A stretch of DNA of 64,000 nt from WJMB01 sp964581465 (lineage in GTDB: Bacteria; RBG-13-66-14). The first letter of the stretch is position 1. Every line of letters begins with the position of its first letter. A model generated the notes under the pieces. It was not told the origin of the DNA, made no database searches, and saw nothing but the letters and a program-made list of their open reading frames with translations. Positions 28,060 to 37,435 of the stretch are shown in pieces. The stretch is from the NCBI GenBank assembly GCA_964581465.1, contig CAZOOP010000010.1:1-64000 (forward strand), read 5' to 3'. Made by a program: the position numbers and the translations under genes.

Positions 28060-29736
28060 ATGAGTAAGTTTCCCAGTGATATCGAAATCGCCCAGGCAAC
28101 TAAAATGCTGCCGATCACCGAGATCGCCGGCAAGCTCAACTTGACCAAAGACGACATCTACCTCTACGGCGACCACATCGCCAAGGTCCACGGCCACATC
28201 CTGCGCGACCGGCCCTACGAGCCGGGCAGGCTGGTGCTGGTCTCGGCGATCACCCCGACCAAGGCCGGCGAGGGCAAGACGACCACCACCATCGGTCTCT
28301 CCCAGGGCCTGGCCAAGCTGGGTCAGAGCGTGGCCTGCGCCCTGCGCGAGCCCTCGCTGGGACCGATCTTCGGCATCAAGGGCGGCGCCGCCGGCGGCGG
28401 CTACTCCCAGGTGGTGCCGATGGAGGACATCAACCTCCACTTCACCGGGGACTTCGCCGCCATCGCCGCGGCCAACAACCTGCTGGCCGCCGCCATCGAC
28501 AACCACATCTACCAGCGCTCCTCGGTCAGCTTCGATCCACGCACAGTCACCTGGCGCCGGTGTGTGGACATGAACGACCGCGCCCTGCGCGACTGCATCA
28601 TCGGCCTGGGAGGGCGCAAGCAGGGCGTCCCCCGCGAGACCGGCTTCATCATCACCGCCGCCAGCGAGGTGATGGCCGTCCTCTGCCTGGCCCAGGACTT
28701 CAACGATCTCAAACACCGCTTCGACAACATCTTCATCGGCTTCACCTACGACCGTAAGCCGGTGCTGGCCAAGGAGATGGGCGTCACCGGCGCCATGGCC
28801 ATGCTGATGAAGCAGGCCCTGCGTCCCAACCTGGTCCAGACCCTCGAGGGTGTGCCGGCCTTCATCCACGGTGGACCCTTCGCCAACATCGCCCACGGCT
28901 GCAACTCGCTGTTGGCCACCAAGATGGCCCTCTCCACCGCCGACTGGGCCATTACCGAGGCCGGCTTCGGTTTCGACCTGGGCGCCGAGAAGTTCTTCGA
29001 CATCAAATGCCAGTACGGCAAGCTCAGCCCCAGCCTGGTGGTGCTGGTGGCCACCTGCCGCGCGCTCAAGCTCCACGGCGGCAAAAGCAAAAAGCACCTC
29101 GACGAGCCCGACCCCGAGGCCGTGGCGAAGGGGCTGCCCAACCTGGAGAAGCATCTCGAGAACATCGCCAAGTTCAACCTGCCCGCCGTGGTCTGCGTCA
29201 ACCGCTTCCCCCAGGATACTCCGGAGGAGCTCCAGGTCGTTCTCGACCGCTGCGCCGAGCTCGGCGTGCCCGCGGCCGTCGGCGAGGGCTTCGCCAAAGG
29301 CGGCGACGGCATGCGCGAGCTGGCCCAACTCGTCATCGACGGCGTCCGAGACTGCTCCACCGAGTTCAAGCCGCTCTACGACTGGGAGTGGTCCGTCGAA
29401 AAGAAGATCGAGACGATCTGCGGCGAGATATACGGCGCCGAGCACGTCGAGTTCACCAAGAAAGCCAAGCGGATGATGCGGCGCATCAAGAAGTTCGGCT
29501 ACGACAAGCTGCCCATCTGCATGGCCAAGACCCCGACCAGCCTCTCGGACAATCCACGGCTCTACGGCCGTCCCAAGGACTTCATCATCACCGTGCGCGA
29601 CATCCGCATCTCCGCCGGTTCGGCCTTCCTGGTCCCGCTCACCGGCGACGTGATGCTGATGCCGGGTCTGCCCAAGGAGCCGGCGGCCTACAAGATGAAC
29701 ATCGACGACGAGGGCAACATCAGCGGCCTCTTCTAA
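28060..29736 (+). CDS. fhs: Formate--tetrahydrofolate ligase
   Basis: Makes 10-formyl-tetrahydrofolate from formate, tetrahydrofolate and ATP; used for purine and fMet-tRNA synthesis or, in acetogenic or formate-using organisms, in the methyl branch of the Wood-Ljungdahl pathway. The 558-residue length is normal. The ATP-binding loop TPTKAGEGKTTTT is at 65-77, followed by the family segments LREPSLGPIFGIKGGAAGGG, GDFAAIAAANNLLAAAIDNH, FGFDLGAEKFFDIKC and the C-terminal VPLTGDVMLMPGLPK. AAGGAG before the ATG at 28060 fixes the start; the longer frame from 27913 is not used. It is monocistronic here, with no folD or other C1 gene nearby, so the pathway context is open. Confidence 0.97.
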   Translation: MSKFPSDIEIAQATKMLPITEIAGKLNLTKDDIYLYGDHIAKVHGHILRDRPYEPGRLVLVSAITPTKAGEGKTTTTIGLSQGLAKLGQSVACALREPSLGPIFGIKGGAAGGGYSQVVPMEDINLHFTGDFAAIAAANNLLAAAIDNHIYQRSSVSFDPRTVTWRRCVDMNDRALRDCIIGLGGRKQGVPRETGFIITAASEVMAVLCLAQDFNDLKHRFDNIFIGFTYDRKPVLAKEMGVTGAMAMLMKQALRPNLVQTLEGVPAFIHGGPFANIAHGCNSLLATKMALSTADWAITEAGFGFDLGAEKFFDIKCQYGKLSPSLVVLVATCRALKLHGGKSKKHLDEPDPEAVAKGLPNLEKHLENIAKFNLPAVVCVNRFPQDTPEELQVVLDRCAELGVPAAVGEGFAKGGDGMRELAQLVIDGVRDCSTEFKPLYDWEWSVEKKIETICGEIYGAEHVEFTKKAKRMMRRIKKFGYDKLPICMAKTPTSLSDNPRLYGRPKDFIITVRDIRISAGSAFLVPLTGDVMLMPGLPKEPAAYKMNIDDEGNISGLF

Positions 29737-30151
29737 GCCGCCGGACGCCGCCGCCGTCAATGCTTTTCACATTACTGTTGGGGACGGGCTGTAATGGAAT
29801 GCATGGCTTGGCGGTCCAGCTCCTTGCAAGCCCCTATCGTTCTAAGGCTGGTGGGTTTTTCCGAATGTTTGACCAGGGGCTGCTTCAGGGGGCTGTGATG
29901 AGAACCGCTTCGACCACCGCTCGCCTTGCGGCAAACCGCCCAGACAAGCCCACTGTAGTTACTCTTACCCTCAGTTGTTATTAAAGGCACGCCGGGTGAT
30001 TACCGACACCCTTGCTCCCCGGCGTACAGCGGAAGATGTCTATTCACCGCCCCACTCCAACCGCAACCGATCATCGGCGGCTCGAACAGCGTTGAGGGCA
30101 CGCTGGTTTCAAACGCCCCGAGCTGAACCCACAAACCACCCCGGGAGGGTC
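29737..30151. other. Intergenic region after fhs
   Basis: 415 bp. I see no gene, no clear terminator and no repeat. Confidence 0.5.
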
Positions 30152-30922
30152 ATGGCCCGGCTCAACGCCGCCATGCGTCGCGCCGTGCGCAAGCGACTGC
30201 GTACCGACGAACAACGCAAGAAGCACCGTGGCGCTATCATCAGCATGCTGGTCTTCGTCTGGGTCGGCGGCTATATGTCGTTTGTCTTCCTCGAGACATT
30301 CTGGGTCGCCGTCGGCCTCGCCTCGGCCTGGGCCATCGCCCTGCTGGTCGTTACTCTGCGAGACTACAGAGATCGGGCCTTCGTAGTCCAGTCCATCTAC
30401 GAGGAGTGCGCCGAGCGCTGGGAGGCCTTCCGCGAAGAGGTGGACGGCTCGCCGATCCGGGCCGATGTCGAGTCCGCCTTCCCCAGGATCATCGAGAACT
30501 ACACCACCGCCCGCCAGCGACTCTCGGAGATCGACAGGCTTCCGGACAAGCTCGATCCCGTCGTTAACGAGGTCGAGCGCGACGCCCTCACCCTGGCCCG
30601 GGAATGGCTGCGTATGGAGAAGGTGTTCCTGCTGTTCAAGCGGGGTCGGGACATCGGCTCCGAGCCGCTGCAGGGCAAGGCCCGCCAGTTGATCGCCTTG
30701 TTGGGCAAGCGCACCGTCGAGTTCGCCGGGCTGCTCGAGCGCCTCGTCGAGGCCCTCAACCGCCTCGAAGCCTTCGAGCTCGACAGCGAGGTGGCCCTCG
30801 AATTCGGCACCTCCGGCGGCACCGCCGACCTGGGCTTCGTCGAGGCCCTGGTCGACGAACTGCGGGATTGGAGCGCCTGCCTGACCAAGGCCCAGGAGGA
30901 GTTGACCAGGGAGAAGTTTTAG
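30152..30922 (+). CDS. Membrane-anchored coiled-coil protein of unknown function
   Basis: A 256-residue protein. A basic N-terminus (RRAVRKRLRTDEQRKKHRG) precedes two closely spaced membrane helices (about residues 28-47 and 49-67). The remaining 185 residues are charged and helical (ECAERWEAFREEVDG, TLAREWLRMEKVFLLFKRG, LLERLVEALNRLEAFELD). It looks like a two-TM membrane anchor with a large cytosolic helical domain. GGGAGGGTC before the ATG is a good ribosome site. Its 3' end lies 35 bp from the target duplication of IS1595-like copy 3. I do not recognise the family. Confidence 0.7.
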   Translation: MARLNAAMRRAVRKRLRTDEQRKKHRGAIISMLVFVWVGGYMSFVFLETFWVAVGLASAWAIALLVVTLRDYRDRAFVVQSIYEECAERWEAFREEVDGSPIRADVESAFPRIIENYTTARQRLSEIDRLPDKLDPVVNEVERDALTLAREWLRMEKVFLLFKRGRDIGSEPLQGKARQLIALLGKRTVEFAGLLERLVEALNRLEAFELDSEVALEFGTSGGTADLGFVEALVDELRDWSACLTKAQEELTREKF

Positions 30923-30965
30923 CCGGTTCGCACTGCCGAGACGGGTCACCAAATCTTAACCGGTT

Positions 30966-31621
30966 GGGATCATCACATAAGATGAACATCAGCTATTGCA
31001 GTTGGGTGCTTATGTCGGCGTGAGCAAGTTTGTTGTCCTGCCACCAACAAAGTGGTCAATGTGGCGGGGAGGAGCAGAACGAGGGATCGGCACGTCAAGT
31101 GTCCAAGGTGTAACTACCGCTGCGCCGACGGGCGCCGTAAGTGCAAGCGCTGCGGCAAGTTGTTCAACCCTCGTCCCCGGGGGCGTCGCAACGAGCCGCC
31201 GCCGGAAAAGCGCCGTGAGATAGCGCGTCTGTTGCGGCTCGGCGTCCCGGCGGCGCTGATCATCCTCCCCAAGCGCTGTGACAGCAAGCACCTGGTCGAT
31301 GCGATCCTGGACAATTTGGACAATGTCGAGCTGGACTCGATCGTATACTCCGATGGATACAAGGACTATAACAGGCTGTCACTCAACGGAATCCACCAAA
31401 AGCGCATCAACCGCGACAAGGCCCTGGTCGATGGCAAGGTGCCTATCAACGGCCCAGAGAGCTCCCGAGGCTATGCTAAAAGCCTACCATCGTGGCTTTA
31501 AACGCAACTTCAAGCTTTTATCCGTGAAAGGTCGTTCCGATTCAACCATCGGGACGACAAAAACACGTTAAACTACCTCAGGAGCACACTTCGCGCTTGT
31601 TTATAATTAGGTGATAATCCC
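30966..31621 (+). mobile_element. Decayed IS1595-like element, copy 3, with perfect target duplication
   Basis: The termini are GGGATCATCACATAAGATG and, inverted, GGGATTATCACCTAATTAT. The 8-bp sequence AACCGGTT flanks both ends (30958-30965 and 31622-31629), a perfect target duplication that is itself palindromic. The plus strand codes for a zinc ribbon (VKCPRCNYRCADGRRKCKRC) joined, after a deletion that removes the helix-turn-helix and first catalytic Asp, to VYSDGYKDYNRLSLNG and KRINRDKALVDGKVPING, then a frameshift before RGFKRNFKLL and NYLRSTLRA. The length is 656 bp. It is non-autonomous, and probably the youngest of the three copies. Confidence 0.87.
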
Positions 31622-31965
31622 AACCGGTTAGCATTCTGCATCAACCATGTATCAACGGATGAGCGACGTCTGTGGGCGGGCCGGCCGCACACGGATATCC
31701 GACAATCCCGGAGCCTTGCGGACCGAGGCTGATTGAAGGGGCGCAGCGTGTCGGGTGGAGAGGCGAGCCACACCGCGCCGCTCGAGGGCTTGCCGGGGTT
31801 ACGAGAAAACGCCGGGGATCGATCCCCAGACTCCGAGCGCCGCGAACTATGGAGGATGATTGGCGGAAACCGGCAAGATGACCCGCCACACCGGCTCTAT
31901 CAAACGCTCAGCGGATCAACGTAAACAGTCACCAGTCGACCAACACCCCGAAGCGGGAGTGAAGC
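31622..31965. other. Gap between IS copy 3 and the unknown operon
   Basis: About 340 bp with short open frames in both directions but no recognisable protein. The promoter for the two genes that follow is presumably here; I cannot place it. Confidence 0.45.
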
Positions 31966-32616
31966 ATGACTGATTTCAACGAAGCGGCCCACGCCGACAC
32001 GATCGAATACTACCGCTTGGCTCTCGAGGCCCGGCGTCTGGACCCCTACGCCCGCGAGGCGGTCAAGGTCGACGCCGAGACCCTGGAGATGGTACGCAAG
32101 ACTCCCGACGTGCTGGAGATGAACCGGGCTTTCATGGAGGGAGGCCTGGCCTTCCGACTGACCCGGGCCCTGGCGGTGGACGGAGCGCGCTTCGCCGCCT
32201 CGACGCACACCAAGCTGGGTCAGGACGAGCTGGCCGAGCACTGGGACGAGCGCGCCAAGGCACTGGTCCGCACCGAAGACTACGCGGCCGTCGACGCCGT
32301 CGCCGAGCAGTGGAGCCAGACCGAGGCCGAGCTGCGCGAGAAGATCGAGCGCACCAAGCAGCTCGTCGACGAGGGCCTGGAGTGTCTGCTGAAGATCGGC
32401 GCCGCCAAGGCCGGCAGCAAGCTCTCCGAGGGCGACCTGACCAAGCTGCGCGCCGGCCTCGAGGAGCTGCGCCGCCGGCATCCCGACATGCGCTTCCCCG
32501 AGCTGCTCCGTTTGCCCTACGTCCGCGACCGCCTGCCCTGGTCCACCGACAAGCTGCCTCTATTCGACGACCTCTTCGAACGGGTCAACCGCGATGAACT
32601 GAAGGGGGGCTTCTAA
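31966..32616 (+). CDS. Uncharacterised soluble protein, first gene of a two-gene operon
   Basis: A 216-residue, all-helical, charged protein (EAAHADTIEYYRLALEARRL, TLEMVRKTPDVLEMNRAFM, EAELREKIERTKQLVDEGLE). It has no signal peptide, membrane segment or metal motif. GGGAGTGAAGC before the ATG supports the start. The next gene begins at the base after its stop codon, so the two proteins are probably made in fixed ratio and may interact. I recognise no family. Confidence 0.7.
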   Translation: MTDFNEAAHADTIEYYRLALEARRLDPYAREAVKVDAETLEMVRKTPDVLEMNRAFMEGGLAFRLTRALAVDGARFAASTHTKLGQDELAEHWDERAKALVRTEDYAAVDAVAEQWSQTEAELREKIERTKQLVDEGLECLLKIGAAKAGSKLSEGDLTKLRAGLEELRRRHPDMRFPELLRLPYVRDRLPWSTDKLPLFDDLFERVNRDELKGGF

Positions 32617-34134
32617 ATGGATCCCGCCGTCAAGCAGATGATCGACGCCATGCAGTCCGGTGTGGACGCCCAGGCCGGGATGATCTCGGACCGCGAGCTG
32701 CTGGACCGCGCCTACGCGGTGATCGACAAGATGAAGGCCGTGGCCGCCGAGGGCTGTGACCTGGCCGAGTATCAGCAACGGGTGCAGTCCAAGGGCATCA
32801 TGGCCGAGTACGGCGACGTGATGATGAAGATGGCCGAGGCCCAGAGCGCCGGGCTGGACGAAAAGATGGCCCAGGCCGAGGCGATGGCCGAGGAGCTCGA
32901 GCCCGTCGACCTGAAAACCCTGGACCTCACCGACCTCTCCGTCGTCGTCAAGCCCCACCGGATGGTCTACGAGTCCCAGGTCAAGAACAACCCCAACCTG
33001 CCCCACCAGAAACAGGCCTACGAGGCGCTCTTCGCCCTGGCCGAAGAATGCGCCACCATCCCCGAGTTCAACCGCCGCAGTCTGGCCGAGGGCCACCAGC
33101 ATCACCTGGGCCTCTCCGCCGCCTGGGACGCCAACCTCAACTCCCTGCGCAGTGAGATAAACCACCAGCAGCCCGAGATGATCAGTTGGGCCTTGGACGC
33201 CCTGGAGAAGACCCGGGAGTACCCCTCGCCGGAGAACATCGCCTACGCCCTCACCGAGCTGGCGCTGACCAACGAGCAGCGCACCGCCCGGCGCCGCAAC
33301 ACGATGATGCCTTTCACCTGCTTCACCGACGCCCTGGCCGAATACCTGCTCTGGCCCCATATGCACACCGAGGAGCAGCGCCGCAAGATTAACCGACTGC
33401 TGGACTTCTCCAATGAGCTCACCGGCTGGGAGATGGACGAGGCCTTTTATCGTCCCCTGGTGCGACGGAGAATGGAGACCGGGCAGGACCAGATCTCCGC
33501 CAAGCAGGGACCCGACTACCTGGGCCTGACCGCCATGGTTCGCGCCGGTTGGCACCTGGACGCAAAATACAGCCCCGAGGAGAAAAAGGCCTTCGGCGAC
33601 TTCGCTAACTTCCCCAAACCCGATCCCCTCCCCCACCCCTACCGCACCGGGCCCGTCGGCGGCGTCGAGCTGGTTCTCTCCACGCCGGCCTTCAGCCTGC
33701 CCTTCGACGAAGCCTACAGCGTCCGGCTGACCCTGACCAACCACGCCGACGAGCCCCGACCCCTGGACAGCGCCAAGGGGCTGCGCTTGTGGGTTTTCGC
33801 CGACGACGCCGAACCGCTGACCCTGCGCACCCCCGTTACCTTGCCCGACGAGTTGACCCCCGGACAGAGCGTCGTCCTCGAGGGCGATCTCTACGCCTGG
33901 GGCCTGCCCAAGCGCGAGGGGCTCTACCTGGTCGCCTTCGATGTCGGTCTGCGCGGCGAGTTTACCTGCGACCTGGCCGAAAAATACTCGGACCCGGGCA
34001 AGCTGACCGCCTTCGTCCTGGCGAACTACGCCCTGCAACCCTTCCAAGGCGGCACGGCCACCGCCCCGGCCCAGGTGATGCCCCGCCGACCAACCCCGGA
34101 CTACCCCTTCCCGATCCCCCTGACCAACCTCTAA
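32617..34134 (+). CDS. Uncharacterised protein with a C-terminal beta domain
   Basis: A 505-residue protein whose ATG follows immediately after the upstream stop codon (TAAATG). The first about 340 residues are helical and rich in Met, Glu and Ala (VDAQAGMISDRELLDRAYAV, QRVQSKGIMAEYGDVMMKM). Residues about 345-475 switch to a beta-rich pattern (VELVLSTPAFSLPFDEAYS, VRLTLTNHADEPRPLDSA, DELTPGQSVVLEGDLYAWG), like an Ig-type sandwich. There is no signal peptide. A hairpin with a weak T-run follows. Function is unknown; the tight coupling suggests it works with the preceding protein. Confidence 0.7.
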   Translation: MDPAVKQMIDAMQSGVDAQAGMISDRELLDRAYAVIDKMKAVAAEGCDLAEYQQRVQSKGIMAEYGDVMMKMAEAQSAGLDEKMAQAEAMAEELEPVDLKTLDLTDLSVVVKPHRMVYESQVKNNPNLPHQKQAYEALFALAEECATIPEFNRRSLAEGHQHHLGLSAAWDANLNSLRSEINHQQPEMISWALDALEKTREYPSPENIAYALTELALTNEQRTARRRNTMMPFTCFTDALAEYLLWPHMHTEEQRRKINRLLDFSNELTGWEMDEAFYRPLVRRRMETGQDQISAKQGPDYLGLTAMVRAGWHLDAKYSPEEKKAFGDFANFPKPDPLPHPYRTGPVGGVELVLSTPAFSLPFDEAYSVRLTLTNHADEPRPLDSAKGLRLWVFADDAEPLTLRTPVTLPDELTPGQSVVLEGDLYAWGLPKREGLYLVAFDVGLRGEFTCDLAEKYSDPGKLTAFVLANYALQPFQGGTATAPAQVMPRRPTPDYPFPIPLTNL

Positions 34135-34156
34135 TCATCACAGCAACTACTTAATC

Positions 34157-34187
34157 GGGCGGCGGGTTCACCCCGCCGCCCTTGGTT
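34157..34187 (+). terminator. Terminator-like hairpin after the unknown operon
   Basis: GGGCGGCGGG (34157-34166) pairs with CCCGCCGCCC (34172-34181) around a 5-nt loop, followed by TTGGTT. It is 22 bp after the stop codon. Confidence 0.65.
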
Positions 34188-34529
34188 AAATAGCGTCCCG
34201 CCCACGAGCTAGATGGAGTTCACTTCCCACGACACACAACACCCTGCCGAATACCTTTCAGATCAAGCGGGGACAATGGCCAAGCTGCTTGTGACGGGTC
34301 TGGGTATCCCATAATCCGGATGCGCCTTCCGGTGGGTCGGCGATCCCATAATCGACAGCTAATCGACGTCGGTCCCGCCGATAGCAAGCGCCCCCGGTAC
34401 ACCCGTCGATATGAGTATCCCACCGGCGAGCGCCGGTGGGAAGGACGGTGGGGAATGATCCTCGAGAACAAGTCTCGTATCTGCCCCCTGATGCCGATTG
34501 AGGGTGGTCTTTCGAAGTGAATCAGCTCG

Positions 34530-34800
34530 GGGACCATCACCAGAAACTGAACCAGCGTTTGCAGCTTTGGAAAGCCGCATCAAGAAGGTGAGCTTGATAA
34601 TATCCGAAGCAGGCCGTCAATTAGTCAGACGGATAGCTAACGCGAGTCCTAAGGCGAGCGATGGAAAGGTATCATTCTTACGTTGCGCCCCAGCTCGTTA
34701 GAACCCCGAACGGAACCAACAAAAACCGGCTCCAAGCGGGCCTGACGCAAGTCCAGGTGGTTTGCCACGAACAGACAGTGCGACAGAGGCAGATACAAAA
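34530..34800 (+). repeat. Dispersed AT-rich repeat, family A (diverged copy)
   Basis: Shares GGAACCAACA, an AAGTCCAGGTGG / AAGTCCGGGTAT segment and GCCACGAA with 6340-6400. Its first part (ACCATCACCAGAAACTGAACC, then AAGCCGCATC) also aligns with 22018-22075. Alignments are short and broken. Confidence 0.4.
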
Positions 34801-34923
34801 GTCGTAAAACCTTCATTGACAGTCAATTGGATATACACCACTCCCAAACGAGTGACGGCCTGTCAACGTTTGGCCAATACCATGCCCTACAGCGATACTT
34901 GCGGAATCCATCACGCCCGAGAG

Positions 34924-35103
34924 ACCTTTGCAAAACCCATCCGGCGGAACCGTTACGCCCGGGTCCGGCGTTGGCACGTTTCTTGCAGCAGGGCGTGGCG
35001 GCCTCTCGTCCGACCCGGCCCCACAATTCCGCAAGAAACGTGCCAACGCCTCGCGGTCCGGGCGCGGGGCGGGCTCGTTTGTCAGGATCGGTTTTGCAAA
35101 GGT
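34924..35103. repeat. Palindromic element copy 5
   Basis: The outer arms ACCTTTGCAAAACC (34924-34937) and complement (35090-35103) pair over 14 bp. The inner arms 34967-34986 and 35031-35050 pair over 20 bp with GTTGGCACGTTTCTTGC. The 44-nt loop starts AGCAGGGCG. It lies 175 bp upstream of the dcw promoter. Confidence 0.9.
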
Positions 35104-35277
35104 CTCGCCTTGAAGTGAATTCCCCACCTGGAGACCTTGGAAAGAAGCCATAGAAAATCAACATTATCCGCATGAACCTCTCTCCGGGTGCATGGCTGCG
35201 GAACCGTCGCCAATTCTTCGGATAAATCCACCCTAGATGCTTGTCGGAAAAAACTTCACCTTTATTCAACTTTACTG

Positions 35278-35305
35278 TTGACAGGTGGGGAAAAGGGGTT
35301 ATACT
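35278..35305 (+). promoter_or_regulatory. Strong sigma-70-type promoter of the dcw cluster
   Basis: A -35 TTGACA (35278-35283) and -10 TATACT (35300-35305) with a 16-bp spacer; TACTAT at 35302 with an 18-bp spacer is the alternative reading. It is the best promoter upstream of mraZ and implies a leader of roughly 465 nt. Confidence 0.8.
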
Positions 35306-35339
35306 ATATCTGTGTGGTGAAAGGTGGGGAGAAGTGGGG
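35286..35339 (+). promoter_or_regulatory. Probable MraZ operator: repeated TGGKG boxes
   Basis: TGGTG at 35315, TGGGG at 35325 and TGGGG at 35335 are direct repeats with exactly 5-nt spacers (10-nt period). A further TGGGG at 35286 lies inside the promoter spacer. MraZ is known to bind direct TGGG-type repeats with 5-nt spacing just after the mra promoter, so this is the expected operator for the downstream mraZ. Confidence 0.78.
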
Positions 35340-35778
35340 GATAATGATTGCCGACACGACACTGACCGGGGACGACAGGAAGGTAATGGGACTGTCGCGG
35401 ATAGGTGGCGGCAAGCTGATAGAAGGCCGGCGCGGGCGTCATGGAGGGTGTTTCGGCCAAATCAGACCGTTGCGTGTCGGCCGCCCCGTCCCCCGACGTC
35501 TTCATAAACACCCATTCGAGCGATTCACTGAAGAGCGCCGGTAACCGTCCGGGCAAATGACAGCGTCTTGAGCGATAAAAAATCAATAGACAACCTGTTA
35601 GCGACATATCCCTGTGCGTCTTCGAATGATGAAACCAGCAAATTGAATCCTCAAACAAGCCTGAACGGCGCCGCGACCCGGCCCACTGATAGAACCGTTC
35701 AGATCCCGCCACGCAGTGTAACGAATCGCCGGTTGAAACGGCAAGACGCCAGATAACAGCGCAGCGAAGGTCGAACCC

Positions 35779-36207
35779 ATGTTCCTCGGACGTTACGAAT
35801 ACAGCCTGGACGCGAAGGGTCGCCTGGCGATCCCCGCCAAGCTGCGCAACGGCGAGGAGAGCGAGGACTGGGTACTGGCCCAGGGACTCGACGGTTGCCT
35901 GTTCCTCTACCCTGCCCCCGTCTGGCGCGAGGTGGCCGAGCGTATCGAGTCCCTGGCCACCAATCAGCGCGCCGCCCGCCGCTTCGCCCGCCTGCTCTTC
36001 TCCGGCGCCGTCGAGGTCAGCCCGGACAAGCAGGGGCGCATCGGCATCCCGGTCCACCTGCGTCGCTGGGCCGCTCTGGAACGCGAGGCCGTCGTCGTCG
36101 GCGTCGGCCGACGCATCGAAATCTGGTCCAGCGAGAACTGGGAATCCTACAGCGACGACGGCGGTTACGAGGACGCCGCCGAGACCCTGGGCGAAATAGA
36201 TTTCTAA
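35779..36207 (+). CDS. mraZ: MraZ, transcriptional regulator of the dcw cluster
   Basis: A 142-residue protein with two AbrB-like SpoVT/MraZ domains: the first starts MFLGRYEYSLDAKGRLAIPA, the second holds GAVEVSPDKQGRIGIPVHL. The paired DAKGR and DKQGR motifs are the family hallmark. MraZ forms ring-shaped oligomers, binds repeats at its own promoter and represses or activates the dcw genes. It is the first gene of the cluster, and a matching set of TGGKG repeats lies about 440-490 bp upstream. AAGGT before the ATG is a modest ribosome site. rsmH follows 26 bp after it. Confidence 0.96.
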   Translation: MFLGRYEYSLDAKGRLAIPAKLRNGEESEDWVLAQGLDGCLFLYPAPVWREVAERIESLATNQRAARRFARLLFSGAVEVSPDKQGRIGIPVHLRRWAALEREAVVVGVGRRIEIWSSENWESYSDDGGYEDAAETLGEIDF

Positions 36208-36233
36208 CGTTGCCACACCGTCGGCCTGAGAGA

Positions 36234-37166
36234 ATGCGAGACCCTGTGGAGCGCCATGTTCCAGTCATGCTCGAGGAGGTCCTGGAGGCCTGGGTCGCCG
36301 ACCCGTCCGGGAGCTACCTCGACGCCACCTTGGGCCGGGCCGGCCACAGCCGCGCCCTGCTGGAGCGTTTCCCCGAGGCCCGGGTGCTGGGTTGCGACCG
36401 CGACGCCGAGGCCCTGGAACGGGTCAAGCGAGAAACCGACGCTGAGCACCAGCGCCGCCTGCGGCTGATCAAGCTGTCCTTCGCCGAGCTCGATGAGCTG
36501 GCCGAGCGCTTCGACGGCGTCCTGTTCGATCTGGGCGTCTCCAGCGAACAGCTTTCCGATCCCGGCCGGGGTTTCAGCTTTGCCCGGCCCGGTCCCCTGG
36601 ACATGCGGATGGACTCCGCCGCAGGTCCCACCCTGGCCGAGTTGTTGTCCAGTATCGACGAGGAGCGGCTGGGTCGTCTGATCCGTGACTACTCCGACGA
36701 GCGCCGCTGGCGCCGTATCGCCCGGGCTATCATCGAAGGCGGACCCTACACCGACACCGCCGAGCTGGCCGACGTCGTCCGCTCCGCGGCGGGACCCTCC
36801 CGGCGCATCGACGGCGCCACCCGAACCTTTCAGGCCCTACGTATGGCCGTCAACGACGAGCTGGTCCAGCTCGAGCGGGGGCTTAACAACGCCCTGGAGT
36901 TGTTGGCCCCGGGCGGCCGTCTGGTCGTCATCGCCTACCACTCCGGCGAGGACCGCCTGGTCAAGCGCTTTCTGCGCCACCGTAGCGGCGGTTGCGTCTG
37001 CCCGCCGGGCATACCGGCCTGCCGCTGCGAGCCCCGTGAGGAGCTACGGCTTCTCTGGCGCGGCGTGCGCACTCCGCGTGACGAGGAAATCGCCGCCAAC
37101 CCGCGCGCCCGCTCGGCCAAGCTGCGCGCCGCCGAGCGGCTGGAGTCCGGGAGGAACGGACGATGA
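36234..37166 (+). CDS. rsmH: 16S rRNA m4C1402 methyltransferase RsmH
   Basis: S-adenosylmethionine-dependent N4-methylation of C1402 in 16S rRNA. The 310-residue protein starts with the typical HVPVMLEEVLEAW, then shows YLDATLGRAGHSRALLE (SAM loop), VLGCDRDAEAL, DGVLFDLGVSSEQLSDPGRG (catalytic region), the DYSDERRWRRIARAI segment and VIAYHSGEDRLVKRFL near the end. A Cys cluster (GCVCPPGIPACRC) occurs near the C-terminus. The ATG at 36234 is preceded by GAGAGA; the frame is open far upstream but that part overlaps mraZ. The stop overlaps the ftsL start (ATGA). Confidence 0.97.
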   Translation: MRDPVERHVPVMLEEVLEAWVADPSGSYLDATLGRAGHSRALLERFPEARVLGCDRDAEALERVKRETDAEHQRRLRLIKLSFAELDELAERFDGVLFDLGVSSEQLSDPGRGFSFARPGPLDMRMDSAAGPTLAELLSSIDEERLGRLIRDYSDERRWRRIARAIIEGGPYTDTAELADVVRSAAGPSRRIDGATRTFQALRMAVNDELVQLERGLNNALELLAPGGRLVVIAYHSGEDRLVKRFLRHRSGGCVCPPGIPACRCEPREELRLLWRGVRTPRDEEIAANPRARSAKLRAAERLESGRNGR

Positions 37167-37435
37167 GTCCCCGGCGCGGCTACGGCTTCTGGTTCCTGCT
37201 GATCCTGGGCGCCGCCGTCCTGGGCGGCCTGCACCTCTTCCTCAACAGTCGGGCCTACGGGCTGCGCGCCGAGATCGACGAGCTGCGCCGCCGGGTGGTC
37301 GAGCAAGAGGAGCTGGCCCGCCGCATGGCCGAGAACTGGCGACTGGCCACCGCGCCTCATAACCTGGAATCTCTGGCCGCCGAGCGCCTGGAGCTGGTGG
37401 TCCCCGAGGAGCTGGAAACGGTGACCGTCGAGTGA
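37163..37435 (+). CDS. ftsL: FtsL-like septal membrane protein
   Basis: A 90-residue bitopic protein: one membrane helix (about residues 8-27, YGFWFLLILGAAVLGGLHLF) followed by a coiled coil (LRAEIDELRRRVVEQEELAR) and a short tail (NLESLAAERLELV). FtsL sequences diverge strongly, and the call rests on this architecture plus its place between rsmH and ftsI, where ftsL normally sits. It would join FtsQ and FtsB at the septum and help activate FtsWI. It is coupled to rsmH by an ATGA overlap. A 395-bp gap then separates it from ftsI, an unusual break in this cluster. Confidence 0.8.
   Translation: MSPRRGYGFWFLLILGAAVLGGLHLFLNSRAYGLRAEIDELRRRVVEQEELARRMAENWRLATAPHNLESLAAERLELVVPEELETVTVE

Larger units (their letters stand above)
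34188..35277. other. Intergenic region before the dcw promoter
   Basis: 1.1 kb without a gene. It contains a diverged dispersed repeat of family A (about 34530-34800, starting with GGGACCATCACCAG) and palindromic element 5 (34924-35103). Confidence 0.55.

Noticed and set aside
28027..29760. 577-codon open frame antisense to fhs
   Set aside because: It is the shadow of a GC-rich conserved gene; its translation has no domain and consists of Gly/Ala/Val/Asp-rich sequence. The same holds for long antisense frames over pyrC, polA, murC, ftsA and the prepilin gene.
35299..36216. 305-codon minus-strand frame over the dcw promoter and mraZ
   Set aside because: It covers a clear promoter, the MraZ boxes and mraZ itself; no homology pattern or ribosome site.
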